Source: Chiua virens
Taxonomy: Eukaryota > Basidiomycota > Agaricomycetes > Boletales > Boletaceae
DNA: 48,321 bases
NCBI GenBank assembly: GCA_019787685.1
Contig: JAHNUO010000079.1
Location: 1-48,321, forward strand
Direction: 5' to 3'
The position numbers and the translations under genes were made by a program. Shown one piece after another: positions 33,400 to 47,596 of this stretch. Position 1 is the stretch's first letter. Each line of letters opens with the position of its first letter. The notes beneath the pieces are model-generated. The model was not told the origin of the DNA. It did not search any database and saw only the letters and a list, made by a program, of their open reading frames with translations.

Positions 33400-35972
33400 T
33401 TCCAATTGGGGGTTCGCTCAAGTCTTCAGTCCTTGTGATGACTGCTCAGATCCATTCTGGCCTGTGGATTCGCAATGGTTTTCCCATACGCGGTAAACTA
33501 CTGCATTACCAGGATTTCATGCTTCGCAAGTTGTGTTACGACCAAGACCTGTTCATCCTCCAAACGTCTCTCGTCATGGTCGCTTCAAGCCCCTCCAATT
33601 CTTCCGTGGGGCAGTCGTCCACCCTATCTACGAGGGCCCATAACTGTCCAGCATGGTTGAGGAGGTCTTGTATATCGTCACCACCCCCTTGACTGAGAAA
33701 GGCAGTGCGACCAAGCTACCCCTTTCAGTCGCCGTTCGGCGCGAGATCATCCATGCCCTTGCAGCTGGACCATGTTCTTACACAGACCTGGTGAAATGTG
33801 TCCCCGCGCGCATGGCAGACGAAGTTCGTTTCGAACACGTCCTTAGAGAAGTTGCCAACTTCAGAGCATCAGAAGCCACTACCGACGCAGGAACCTGCGA
33901 GCTCAAAGACACTTTTTACGATGAAGTCAATCCATTTTATTACCACTATGCTCGAAACAGACGGGAAGAAGTCGAAACAGTTCTCAAGGCGCGGTTGAAA
34001 AAGAAGACAGGCGAGGTTGATCTTGTGATCATGCCAAAGCCGATCAGCATCGAGACGGGTCCATTCTCGATCTTGCTGTCCCTCTTGGAGTCCGAGGCAC
34101 TTCTTCAAGTGATATTTTACGCCATTTATTCGTGTTGACGGAAGCAGCGGGGACGACGCCACCATCTGCGGAGGCAATTCTCGATCAAGTATCTTACCTC
34201 GTTATGATTGCCCTCGTTGAGCGTGTGTTCGTGTTTAGCCACCTATCTACCCTCAAGCTCTTTGAAGATGGCAAGAACCTGATCGACGTTATCTTTGCGA
34301 TGGAGCACGTAGAGCATTTCAAGCCCTATACGGCTCGAGTGGGATGGATCTTGCAGGAGATGTCCAAGTTTGTATTGGACGAAGTGCAGGCGCGCTGTAA
34401 GGTCCTCGCCGTCGCAGAATCTGGGTCAGATGCGGAGACCCTCAAGAAACAGGCGACTTGTCCAGCCCAGCCGTTTACTCCAGAAATATCTCGATAGCCG
34501 CAGTGCGTATCTTGACGAGTTGATGGGAATGCAGCCCTCCCTCGATCGCAATTCCCATCAGCCGACTCCGTCGACCTTCTCATCCGTCACTGGACGTGAC
34601 TACCACGAGGACATTACCCAGTTTGCCTCGAACATTGATGGCTTCCCCACGCAACATACTCGTTACAGGTTACACATATCTATGTGTGGCCACATGATGC
34701 GCATGGAGTGTTTCCAAGTTTACAACGCTTCTGTTCGTCAACGGCATTGCTCACGTGTGACCCGAAGCCATCCAGAGAACATCCTTCACAAGGAGTACAT
34801 CTGTCCGCTGTGCAAGAGTCTAGGCGACATCATCCTCCCCATTGCCCGACCATCCATGCTCCCGGGTATGAACATTCCGTTCCCAGACTGGATCTGCGCC
34901 GTGGGGATCTCTATCCTCAAGTCCAAGCCCGATACGGTGATGGATTCATTGCAGTTCTGCAACAGTACGGGGGAGTTCGTCTTCTGCGGCACACAAGATC
35001 CTAATTACGCCGCGCAGATTTGTCGCGGGGAAAATTTCAAGACATTCAAGATGTTGGACAGTATAATGAACGTCGCCAAGATTTTTTTCACAGCAGACGC
35101 GTCATCTACGAGAAAGACCCGACCCAGACCCAGACCCAGATCGGGGGTCTATCTACCGGAGGAAGTCATTGGGTACACAATCGCCTCGATCGAGGTAGCC
35201 ACACGCAGAGCTGGTGGGAATACAAACAAGAACATCGCGGATGGCTTGGCGGAGATGCAAATGTGCATGGTACGGTCTCTTCTCGGATCTTTGGCTTCGC
35301 TGGCGAAAATAGAGCTGGAAGGACGACCAGATGGAGGGAAAGAAGCGGTAAAACAAGCCATCATCAACGCCTGCTGCCGGAATGGAGCAGGACATCTCTT
35401 ACGTTGTATTTGTGCCCCTTGCTCCTCTGTGACTCGTTCACTGTGCTCGTGGAAATTGCTGCCACCGCTCCAGAAATGCTCCAGCATGTCCTCGTGCTTT
35501 GCTACTATGCTTGCTTGGCCCGTACCATCATCAGAATGGTCTACGTCTTGAACAAAGCGCGGTCTTGCAATTCCATTCAACTCGTGTCGCGAAGCCACGG
35601 CAACCTCTTTGGCGACGTCCAGATGTTTTCATGTCCATCGTTTGTCACCCGCCTGTGTTTGAACACACAGCAACCTTTGTATTCGAGATGTTTGGTGAAG
35701 CTCGGATCGAAAAGCTATTGTATGCTTTCACACTACCTCAACCATCCTTTGCCGTTCTGTCCTTCCAAATGCGTTTGCGACACCACCGACGGGTGTTACA
35801 GATGATAACAAACATCGACGACTTCTCACGCTGTTGCGCATACCGCCACCCTCTTCTGCTGGCGTGCTTTGGTGAGCGACTGACCCTGTGTGCAACCCTA
35901 AAGGTGATTGAAGTGTGGCTGGTGGACATCTTGAAGCAGTACTACCATCTACTAAGCACTGTATCTAAATAG
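33400..35972 (+). pseudogene. UBR1: UBR1 N-recognin ubiquitin ligase, central to C-terminal part, broken
   Basis: UBR1 recognises N-degrons. Plus-strand pieces in order: AQIHSGLWIRNGFPIRG and LHYQDFMLRKLCYDQDLFIL (33450-33560), EEVLYIVTTPLTEKGSATKL (33657-33720), AAGPCSYTDLVKCVPARMAD (33760-33820), YDEVNPFYYHYARNRREEVE (33920-33980), SLLESEALLQVIFYAIYS (34080-34135), EAAGTTPPSAEAILDQVSYL (34140), and RVGWILQEMSKFV (34335). After a deletion come LVQPSRLLQKYLDSRSAYLD (34465) and the RING-H2 half ISMCGHMMRMECF ... YICPLCKSLG (34677-34830). A tail follows: LYAFTLP and EVWLVDILKQYY (35910-35945). The N-terminal UBR box and first half of the RING (CIVCQED region) are absent. Frame changes occur near 33570-33650, 34133, 34460, 35020, 35400 and 35500. 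Confidence 0.92.
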
Positions 35973-36040
35973 CAAAACGAGCGAGGTATAAATCACGTTC
36001 CTGGAGTTGGTCATATATTATTGAGTGAGGACTAAGCTAT

Positions 36041-37078
36041 CTAGTGTGTGAGACTCAGGGAAACCTCCAATTTATGTACCCTTGCGATCCAGTCCACCCC
36101 AACTTGCTCCATCCTGCACCTCTCTGATGTATCAAGGTTGAGATCTTGAGTCTCCCGGGCGTAATGGAGGTCTGCCAGTTCCCTGCCGTGGCCCATCACA
36201 TTATTTGCTGTATTGTTGAGTTCATTTCTCTCGGCATATGACAGAAACTTGCGCTGCAGGGCTTGAGCAAAGTGCTGATGCATGTGCAGCCCAAAGGGAA
36301 CCTTGAGTTCACGAAGAAACCAGGCGTGCAGGCTAGTAGATAACCTGCTACTATCCCACATTTTGCCATGAGATACAAACAAGTAAGTCGAGTAAATGTT
36401 CTGGATCTCGGTCTTGTCTCCAATGGTTTGGCTTGTAAAGGCCAAAGCCTCAATAGGTCGGACGATGTGCAGTAGTTTTGTGAGGATGGTAGAAAGAGCA
36501 AACGGAATGACTCAGATGATATACTTGAATTGACCTGTGAGGGTGGTGGTCTTGTTGTAGCTGCTGTGAGTGATCAAGGTGCCCAGACTTTTTGACAAGA
36601 AAAGGTGTCGAGGACTGGTGGGGGAATTGGCGTGCTGCCAGCTCGTAACTTCAGTTCCTTGCCCTGGAAGTGATAGCAAATGCATCAGGGTCAAACATTC
36701 TGACCAAACCTGGCTGACAGACAGGAGCCACTCGTTGAGACGCTTTGCCTCCCAGATAATTTCATCTTCTTGGCGTATACAGAGGTGACCAAGCTGGCAA
36801 AGTTGCTGAAGGAAATAGGCTGATGGATGACCATCCATGTCCGCCCCCGAGTCTGACTGAAAGGCAAATAAACTGAAACCAAGGGTCTCCAGGTCGTTGG
36901 TTTCGGAGGTATCGCTGGGAAGGTTGAATGATTCCTCGGAGAACTTGACCCCAAAGAGGATCTCTTTGTCCACCTTGCTGGCCAGAGCTGCAAGGGAGCT
37001 GCGTACCCGATTGACGTACTCTGAGATGGTGACAGTGTGGCTTTCAACTGCTAGTTTTGTGTTATCGGTATTCCACAT
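36041..37078 (-). pseudogene. Tyrosine-recombinase-like domain related to OrsD-RecQ proteins, one stop
   Basis: From 37078 the minus strand reads TVTISEYVNRVRSSLAALAS, ALASKVDKEILFGVKFSEES, LMHLLSLPGQGTEVTSWQHA (box I-like, Gln-Gly-Thr-Glu where intact members often have Arg), HLFLSKSLGTLITHSSYNKT (lysine strand) and TGQFKYII. TGA follows (36512-36514). The same frame continues IPFALSTILTKLLHIVRPIE, LQRKFLSYAERNELNNTANN, VMGHGRELADLHYARETQDL (a G-H-x(8)-Y signature typical of the recombinase C-terminus) and ends near 36041. Apart from the TGA, which is consistent with C-to-T change at a CGA codon, the frame is unbroken for about 345 codons. Probable parts of an OrsD/RecQ-type gene whose helicase part is missing. 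Confidence 0.65.
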
Positions 37079-37313
37079 AATGAAACAACCTAGAACAACC
37101 TAGACTGTTAAAGTTGTAGTGGGGTAGTGAAGAGGGGGTTCAGTCCAGTGAAGAGGCGAAAACTCCAAGAGAACTTTGTTAGAGCTCTCTTGCTGTCATT
37201 CATGGGGTTTATATACTACATGGATATCGGAGTTCTAATCTGAGTATGAACTACGTAGATAAGCGTAATGTATCCTATCTCTATGTGTCGCCGTCCCCGG
37301 TACCGCACTCCGT

Positions 37314-40600
<3,287 letters not shown>

Positions 40601-40618
40601 TTTTTTTTTTTTTTTTTA
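40601..40618. repeat. Poly-T run upstream of the helicase gene
   Basis: An uninterrupted run of about 18 T lies roughly 175 bp before the ATG of the large helicase gene. Poly(dT) tracts of this kind are common nucleosome-excluding promoter elements in fungi. Confidence 0.5.
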
Positions 40619-40790
40619 AGCTGATCACGGAAGAGCCTTGGCCCGGCGGGTTAGCGTCTGAGTTGGAGGCGAGGTTGAAACGAAGAAATTGAAGTGATAA
40701 AAGGCGACAGCACTCCTCTCAGAGCTTGTTTCCCATTCGTTACTATCGCCTTGTATTCTCTCCCTCGAATTCGAATCCAACGCAGAACCT

Positions 40791-43700
40791 ATGCCTGAGT
40801 GTACGACGCCCCACTGCCTCGCCCCACTGGGAGACCCCACCACAAAAAAACATGCGTGGAATTACCACGTCACCCCCATTCCGTTCTCTGTAGCTGGTAT
40901 GGTCATGAGTTTCCACGTGCATGAAGGGAAGCTGCTTTGCCCTTTCCCCCAGTGCTCCACGTCCTTGAATAGAAGGGACCGAGCGATAAGACACGCCCGT
41001 GATATTCATGGCATCTCCGGTGACATACTCATCTTTGAAAAGCCCTCCGGTGAGTGAATGCCGCGACTCCAAGTCTACTACCGTCTCAAATCTGACCTCC
41101 AAAGTTACCTCTCTGACTGTGGGAGGCCACCAGGGGCCCAGTTCGTCCCCAAATACTCCTATAGTCATGCTGGACGATCCGAAAGAAACGAGCACTAGTA
41201 AGTGACTTGAGCTACAGCCTCCGGCGTTCTTTCCACTGATGGCCCTTCAACCAGACCCAACCCGTCATCCCGCTTCCGTGGAGTCTGCAGAGACTCCCCA
41301 AGAAACTCGTGAGCCAGCCCATGAATAAGCCACATAACCCGCTCACCTTTCGTTCCTTCGTTCCTTCGTTCCTTCTTTTTCTTCTTTCTTCTTCTTTGAC
41401 CTCCATTCAACTCAGTCCGTCGCGGTGGCGAACAGAAGGTGGCTCTCAACCCCGACGTCAACTATCTAGAAGGTGGCGGCGTTCTTGACAAGCTTGGGAT
41501 CTGGTATCACCATGGCCTTGACGTCTTCCTCTGCCGCTCTTGCAGCACATGCTTGACCCTGGATATTCTCAACGGCCACTGCAGAGGCCAGCACAAAGTA
41601 TCCATGTCCCCCGACCTGACGGAGGAGCTCCATGCGTTCAACCAGTCTCACCATGTCTACGAACGACCACAGGACGTCCCCCTCCCATGTCCAGGCGGGC
41701 CTGTCATCGATGGTTTGTCTTCACCAGAGAACGGGTTCGCGTGTGGCTTTCCAGGCTGCGATTACTCCGTAAAGAGTGAAGAGACGATGAAAAAACACGA
41801 GCGCAATTGCCACGATCGCCGTCCACTTCAACCTACTTCATATCAGACCTGCAAGGTGCAGACGCTCTTCCGTGCCGTTGGCAACGTGTACTTCGAGGTC
41901 GAGGAGTCAGCGAAGGAAGGACAGCAGCCGCTCCTACGGCAAGCCTTGAAGGAGCTGGGAGGGCAGGACGACTCGGAGGAGGCTGCCATCGCCACCGACA
42001 AGGACCGAAACCCTCCAGCGCTGTTGAAAACGACGGGATGGGCGGACTACTTGCCCCACGTCCGTGCCAATAGGACCCTCCGTGCAAACGCCTTGGCTCT
42101 CAAGGGGAGGCGTGACCCGAGCGAGCTCGGTGGCATTTTACCGGGTCTAGAAGCCGCAGTCGATGAGATATTCACCATGGGCCGGTATGCGTTGAACGGG
42201 CACCCGTCCAAGCTCACCGTACTGAAATTGCTCCTGTATGGGGATAACATACCGAGTGATAAGTCAGTCTCACGACATGAATTCCTCCCGACCGTTACGC
42301 TGACGATGTGATGGCTTCTGCAGACCGAAACACTGGAGCCCCATCGCTGCCTCCAACGTCGAGTACTCGGCGTTCGTCACAGAATGGATGACAGCGGTCC
42401 TCCGGTCCTCGTCTGGGAATTCGAGCGCCGGTGGCTTCCACTTTACGCTCTCAAAGGACCAAGAATCTCACCTACGAGCACTCGAGCATGTGCTGAGACA
42501 GAAGGATGCGGTCAAGGCAGTGCAGTCTTGCCAGAAATTCTTGTGGAGCATCACGTCTGCCCAGCCTGACAGCAGAGACACTTGGAAGGACGTCACGCAG
42601 CAGTGGATTTGGCTGAGGGCTCTCCGGTCGGACGGTAACTTCTATGGACCGTCGTCACTCACCCCAGACTTGGCGAAGATACGATACGTGATGCGACAGA
42701 CCGCCTTGCTGCAGGCTATCACCCAGCAGTCAGGAAGTGAGGAGGCGCTGGTCGAGTGAGTGACACCCATCGAAAGCATGGACCCGAATGCTGACGCCAT
42801 AGTACGCCCGTTCTGTAGCCGGGTGGTGACATTGCATGCGGACGTACTGAAGCCGGGGAAGCCGACGCCGTTCAACATGGTGACGGACCTGTCTGCGTAT
42901 GCATCGTCCCTGGTGCATTCAGAGGTGAAGGACCCCAAGGTCACCCTCTCCGAGGACTATAGGTCGTTCACGGTCGGCACTCAGACGATGTCACTCGATA
43001 GGCTTCGAGGGGGGATCCAGACCGCGATCACTGCCATCTGGACGGCATACGACCACATCGTCCATTGCGACAGAATCGTTCCAGAGGGGCTTCAACCGGT
43101 CGACGACCTTTCGAATGACGCACGAGGTTACAGCTTCTTGTGTGAAAGGCCCTTTAGTGAAAAACGACGGTCGATGCTCTGTCACCTGGTGTGCATTTAC
43201 AAGCTCGCGAGCTTGGACTGCGAGGGTAGGCTTTGCTGGGACGTTCCTCAGGTCAAATGTTTGCTTGCGAAGTGCGAGCGGCTGTGGGACAACGTCCTCC
43301 ACGTGCTGTTCATCACGATGGGGGTCTCAACCCGCGTCTCTCAGTTCTCACGGATGCAGCTAAGGAACGGAGACCGTCAGCGTAACCTTCAGTTTAGGAA
43401 CGGGGAGATGTTCTTCATGACGCGGGACAGCAAGACGAGCAGTACGCTTGGGAGGGATTCTTGCGTTCCGTCATTTCCTCCCTCGCAAGTCGCCTCGCTG
43501 CTGCTTGAGCTCATTGGAGGTGGACTTCGAGAAGCTGAAGCATGTCTGGTGGGACAAGCGTATGGGTCAGAGGCGATGGAGCTGCACAGAAGGTGACAGA
43601 AAAAATCTCTTGCGTCGAGTCATTTTCTGACTTCTTTACTCCTCCCTGGAACAGCTACCTCTGTATGCGTGGGGGAAAGAGGCTGGAGCCGGAGCAATTT

Positions 43701-46700
43701 TACAGCATGTTCGCAGCGAAGAATGGCGAGCTGTTCGGCTGTGCTTGGGGCTGTAGGGACTATCGCCAAGGTGCGATCTCGATGGCCAGGCACTTCATAT
43801 CTGCGGCAGCTGCTAGTGATGCCACATTCACTGCTCTCGACGAAGCACTCGCGGAGGCTGCAGACCACTCTACCCGCATCGACCATGCGCACTATGGAAG
43901 GACGCTTGCTGACCATCCGCGCCTCACGCACAGCGACATCGAGAAACAGCGATGTATATGTCAAGAATGGCATTCCTTCTTAGGCTTGGGGCCGTTTCCA
44001 GTACAAGAGCCGATTGCCGTGGTACGGTCCCGAGGCAATAGCTCTCATGTCGACAAGGAAACGCTGAAGTCAGCACTAGCCGAGCTACTCCCGGAACTCT
44101 GCAGCTCGATCGCGGACGACGTGTCGAAGAAGATGATGTCGATAGCCAACCGTGACGAAGCAGCACCCACCACTGCCTCCTCCTCTCATGCCAGTGCTCC
44201 GAGTCAGTGCACGTCGTCTAGGCCTCGAGCTCTAGGTTCCACCCGCCCCGCTGCCACTGTGGTCAGAATGGAGGTCCCTTCTGAGCACCTCCCTTCGACT
44301 GCCCAAGAGCCTGCTTCCCCATCCCACCTGGCAGGTTTCGGTGTGCCTTCGCCTTCTCGCTACTTCCATGGCCAACCCTCCCCGCCGCCCGACGATCGCG
44401 ACGAAATGCACATGCCAATCGGCAATCACGCACCGAAACTTCCTGCAGTGGACGGCCGGAGATTCCAGATGGAGTTCGATGTCTTTTCCTCCGATCCCAA
44501 TTCGAGTCAGCCTCAAGCCCTCCCGAGTGCCATTTTCGAGAATGGGCACTCTGCACTGGACAAGGGAAAGGGAAAGGGAAAGGGAAAGGAAGCAGACCTG
44601 CCTAGTGTGACAGCTCCAGAGGAATCCATACTTGACCTGACCTCCTCTCCTCCCGTTCTCGATTCGAGTGAAAAGACGGCGTCTGGTCGGAACCCTGGGG
44701 TAGGACTCAAAGCCTTACCCTCTCAGCTGATCGTTCCCATCGGTCAGAGAAAGAGACGTGCCCCAGCTGAACCCCTGCTGCTAGACTCGGACCTCGGACT
44801 CGAGCATGAAGCGGAGACAGCACCAAAGCGAGTACGTAGGGGCACGGACACAGAGGCTTTTGCTTTGTTCTCTCACAACGAAGCGGAAGACGGCGGTGGC
44901 TACGACTTCGATCGTGACTGCCTGGACGACCTCATTGCTCCCTCCACTCCAGACTCGGCGGCGGTGACCATGCGTGACGCCATTCGCTCCAAGATCGCAG
45001 AAACAGTGAAGAACCCCAACGCCCGGGAGAAGAGCCCAGAGCAGATGGACGCGCTTCTCGCCATCATGCTGCAGGATCCAAGGGACCTCGTTGTGGTCAT
45101 GAAGACGGGAGGCGGGAAGAGTCTGCTGTGGACCATCCCACCCCTTCTCAAGCTCCCTGGCATCTCGGTCGTGATCTGCCCCTTCAAGTCGCTGTTAGAC
45201 GAACAATATGCTCGATGCAAGAGCGCTGGTGTCGTCTGCCACAACTATTGCCATTCGAAAACTGTCCAGGCCGGCACGCAGAACCTCTTTTTGCAGGTAG
45301 AGCACGTGGGCATGAACGTCTTCCAAAAGTGAGTCACCCCTCGACCACCCACGCTTTCCATTTGTCATTGACCCCCGCCGGGCCCTCCCCCTCAGTCTTT
45401 TAATGGAGCCGATCGGGAAAGAGATCAAGAGGGTCTTCGTGGATGAGTTCCATGACATCATTCAATGCCCCCCTGGGCGTCGTTCGAGCTGGAACACGCT
45501 GGCCCGGCAGTGCTCCTCGATGAACATACAGATGATTCTTCTTTCTGCGACATGTCCCCCGTCGATGACTACCGAGCTGCTTAACCCATTCCAACTGAGA
45601 GAAGGCAGAATGAACCTGATTCGAGGGCCTACGGACCGGCCAGAGATCGGCTTGCATTACATCAGAGCCCTGTACACCCCGGACGGCCATGTCCTCCACA
45701 GCGTCGTGAACCGTTTGCATGCCATGCTGGGCCCTCAGGAGAGAATCCTGGTCTTCCTCAACTCGAAGAAAGAGGTCGAAGCGTTCGCAGGCAAAGCCAA
45801 ATGCGCCATGTACCATAGCGAGTTGTTCGAGGCCGGAAACACGAGGAACGAGAACATTCTTCGGTGGGACTTGGGCGAGACGAAGGTCATGGCCTGCACG
45901 ACAGGCTTCGCTCAGGGCATCGACAGGCCAAGCGTGCGGTTCGTGGTGATAAAGGACCCTCAGTATGGGCTGCTGCTGACGATGCAGATGGTCGGTCGTG
46001 CCGGAAGAGACGGAAAAGAGTCCCACGCCTTCATCATCGACACGGAAGGGGGGCAAATTTTCAGAAGCAAGAGCCTCGCTTGCAGCAGTTCGGTGAAACA
46101 GGTTATGGGGAACGATGCTCTGTGCAGGGTTCGATCGACTACCAGGGCCCTCGACGGGAAAGGTTACGAGCACCAATGCAGGGAGCGCCCAGGTCGTGTG
46201 GCTTGCGATGTGTGCAATCCGAGCCACCCCATCCACTGCGCTGCGGTCGCTGCCAGCAAGAACGTGAGCGGCCCAATAATCTCACTAGCCGGGTTCCCCC
46301 AGGAAAAAACGAATTCCCCCGCCGGCGTAAAAACCCAAGGGGCTGCAGGTAGCTCAACGCTGCAGGCAAAGGTGATCCGTTCGCCACTCTCCGATTCAGA
46401 GGCGTGAAAGCTGACATGGTGCTCGAAGCGTGTTCCTCTCTCGGGTGTGGTGGTCCGCCCGATCTCCGACTCAAACGCTCAGGCTTCAGACTTCACGAAG
46501 CAGGTGTGTTTGACTTACCCTGCCGTCCTTCAGAAAGCTTACGCAGGTTGTTGGTGCTGCAGCATCGCGGAGAGCAATTGGGTTCGCAAGACAGCGATGA
46601 CCTCTATGGGCCGCTTGTGATCGATGCCGCTGTGGCCAAAGCGTTGGATGAGACTGAAGGCCGGCATCGTCGCGTTTTTGAACCTTCCGGAGCATCCCAC

Positions 46701-47596
46701 AGTGTAGGGGTTCAGAGGAGTGGCACCGCAGAGGCCCTCCAGGCACGGCAGGTAGGTTCTATGTTCGCCCCGCCTACTGTTTCAGCGAAAGCTGACGTCG
46801 GTCGTGGACATTGCAGACGCCCCGAGAGCAAATACTCTCACAGGACAGTGATGACCTGTATGGGCCTCTCGAGCTGGACCCACACGTGGCTTGGGAGCTG
46901 GCAGAGATGGACGGCCAGCACGGGCCTCCTTTGGAGCCTGCCAGAGACCCCCATAGCGGCCTGATTCGAAGGAGGAGTATGGTCGAATTCCCCCGCGCGT
47001 CAAACGGCCCTTCTGCACTCCAACAGAGCGCGTCACAGCCGGAAGGAACCTCTGCTCAACGAGCCGCCAGAGTCCAGACTGTAGCGCGGCAGAGAATGGA
47101 GCGCACGAGGAAGCTAAACAAATATGCCCCCGTGCTGAAAGACAAGTGCCTCGCGCACCTCCTGCTGGACGGTACTCTAGTTCCCGAGCATTTCCCAGCC
47201 CCTTGCTCCGACTTGGTGATGGCTGGACCTACATACAGCGAGTTCAGGAGGCGGTTCAGATTCAAACAGTTCGCCTACTGCTTCGTCTGCGGCCTTCCCC
47301 AGAATCAGAACCACAACCGGGAGGCCCCAGAATGCCACAGTGAGTATGTTCCTGGAGGGGTTAAAAGATGCCCCTTCCAGTTCGTCGTGTTCAGGACAGC
47401 GTTTATCGCCGGACAAGTGGAGGAGCTCCTCCTGGAAATGCGCCAGGCGTTAGGCATACCGGGGAACTCGTTCCAGCAATACCTGGCCTGGGTTACGTCT
47501 GAAGTTGAAAGAGAGGGCTGGTACCACAACGCCATCGAGGTGTTCTTGTGGTGCTGTGAGCGGCTAGAGAAAGCCGATCCGGGGCTATTTTTATGA
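40791..47596 (+). CDS. OrsD zinc-finger / tyrosine-recombinase-like / RecQ helicase fusion (telomere-linked-helicase-like)
   Basis: Exon model: 40791-41049 (possible extra small exon before the next), 41416-42262, 42324-42755, 42803-43592, 43655-45328, 45396-46403, 46490-46503, 46534-46751 and 46817-47596; about 2,000 residues without frame breaks. N-terminus: C2H2 fingers (CPFPQCSTSLNRRDRAIRHA). Then OrsD-type fingers (LDKLGIWYHHGLDVFLCRSC; CGFPGCDYSVKSEETMKKHE). Then a recombinase-like domain: R in GVSTRVSQFSRMQL (43325), K in SKTSS (43432), DYRQGAISMAR (43758), ADHSTRIDHAHYG (43861-43897). RecQ core: KTGGGKS (45103), DEFHD (45442), SATCPPS (45545), QMVGRAGRDG (45985). C-terminus: QDSDDLYGPL on two exons, then CFVCGLPQNQNHNREAPEC (47281). 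RecQ proteins unwind DNA 3'-5'; the role of this fusion is unknown, possibly telomere-proximal recombination or element mobility. Confidence 0.85.
46585..46890 (+). repeat. Duplicated exon motif QDSDDLYGPL in the helicase gene
   Basis: The two consecutive exons 46534-46751 and 46817-47596 each carry SQDSDDLYGPL followed by a similarly spaced D..VA..L.E..G.H pattern (about 46590 and 46842). This indicates exon or segment duplication with retained frame (both borders phase 0). Confidence 0.7.

Noticed and set aside
881..36000. All frameshifts being sequencing errors
   Set aside because: Many breaks are outside homopolymers, and there are in-frame TGA/TAA/TAG codons, internal deletions and gene-to-gene junctions that base-calling errors would not make. 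Single cases such as the G-alpha TGA still merit read checking.
46404..46964. A separate gene starting at ATG 46404
   Set aside because: The frame overlaps an intron of the helicase gene; the splice model with a 14-nt exon restores the helicase frame and links the repeated QDSDDLYGPL exons.
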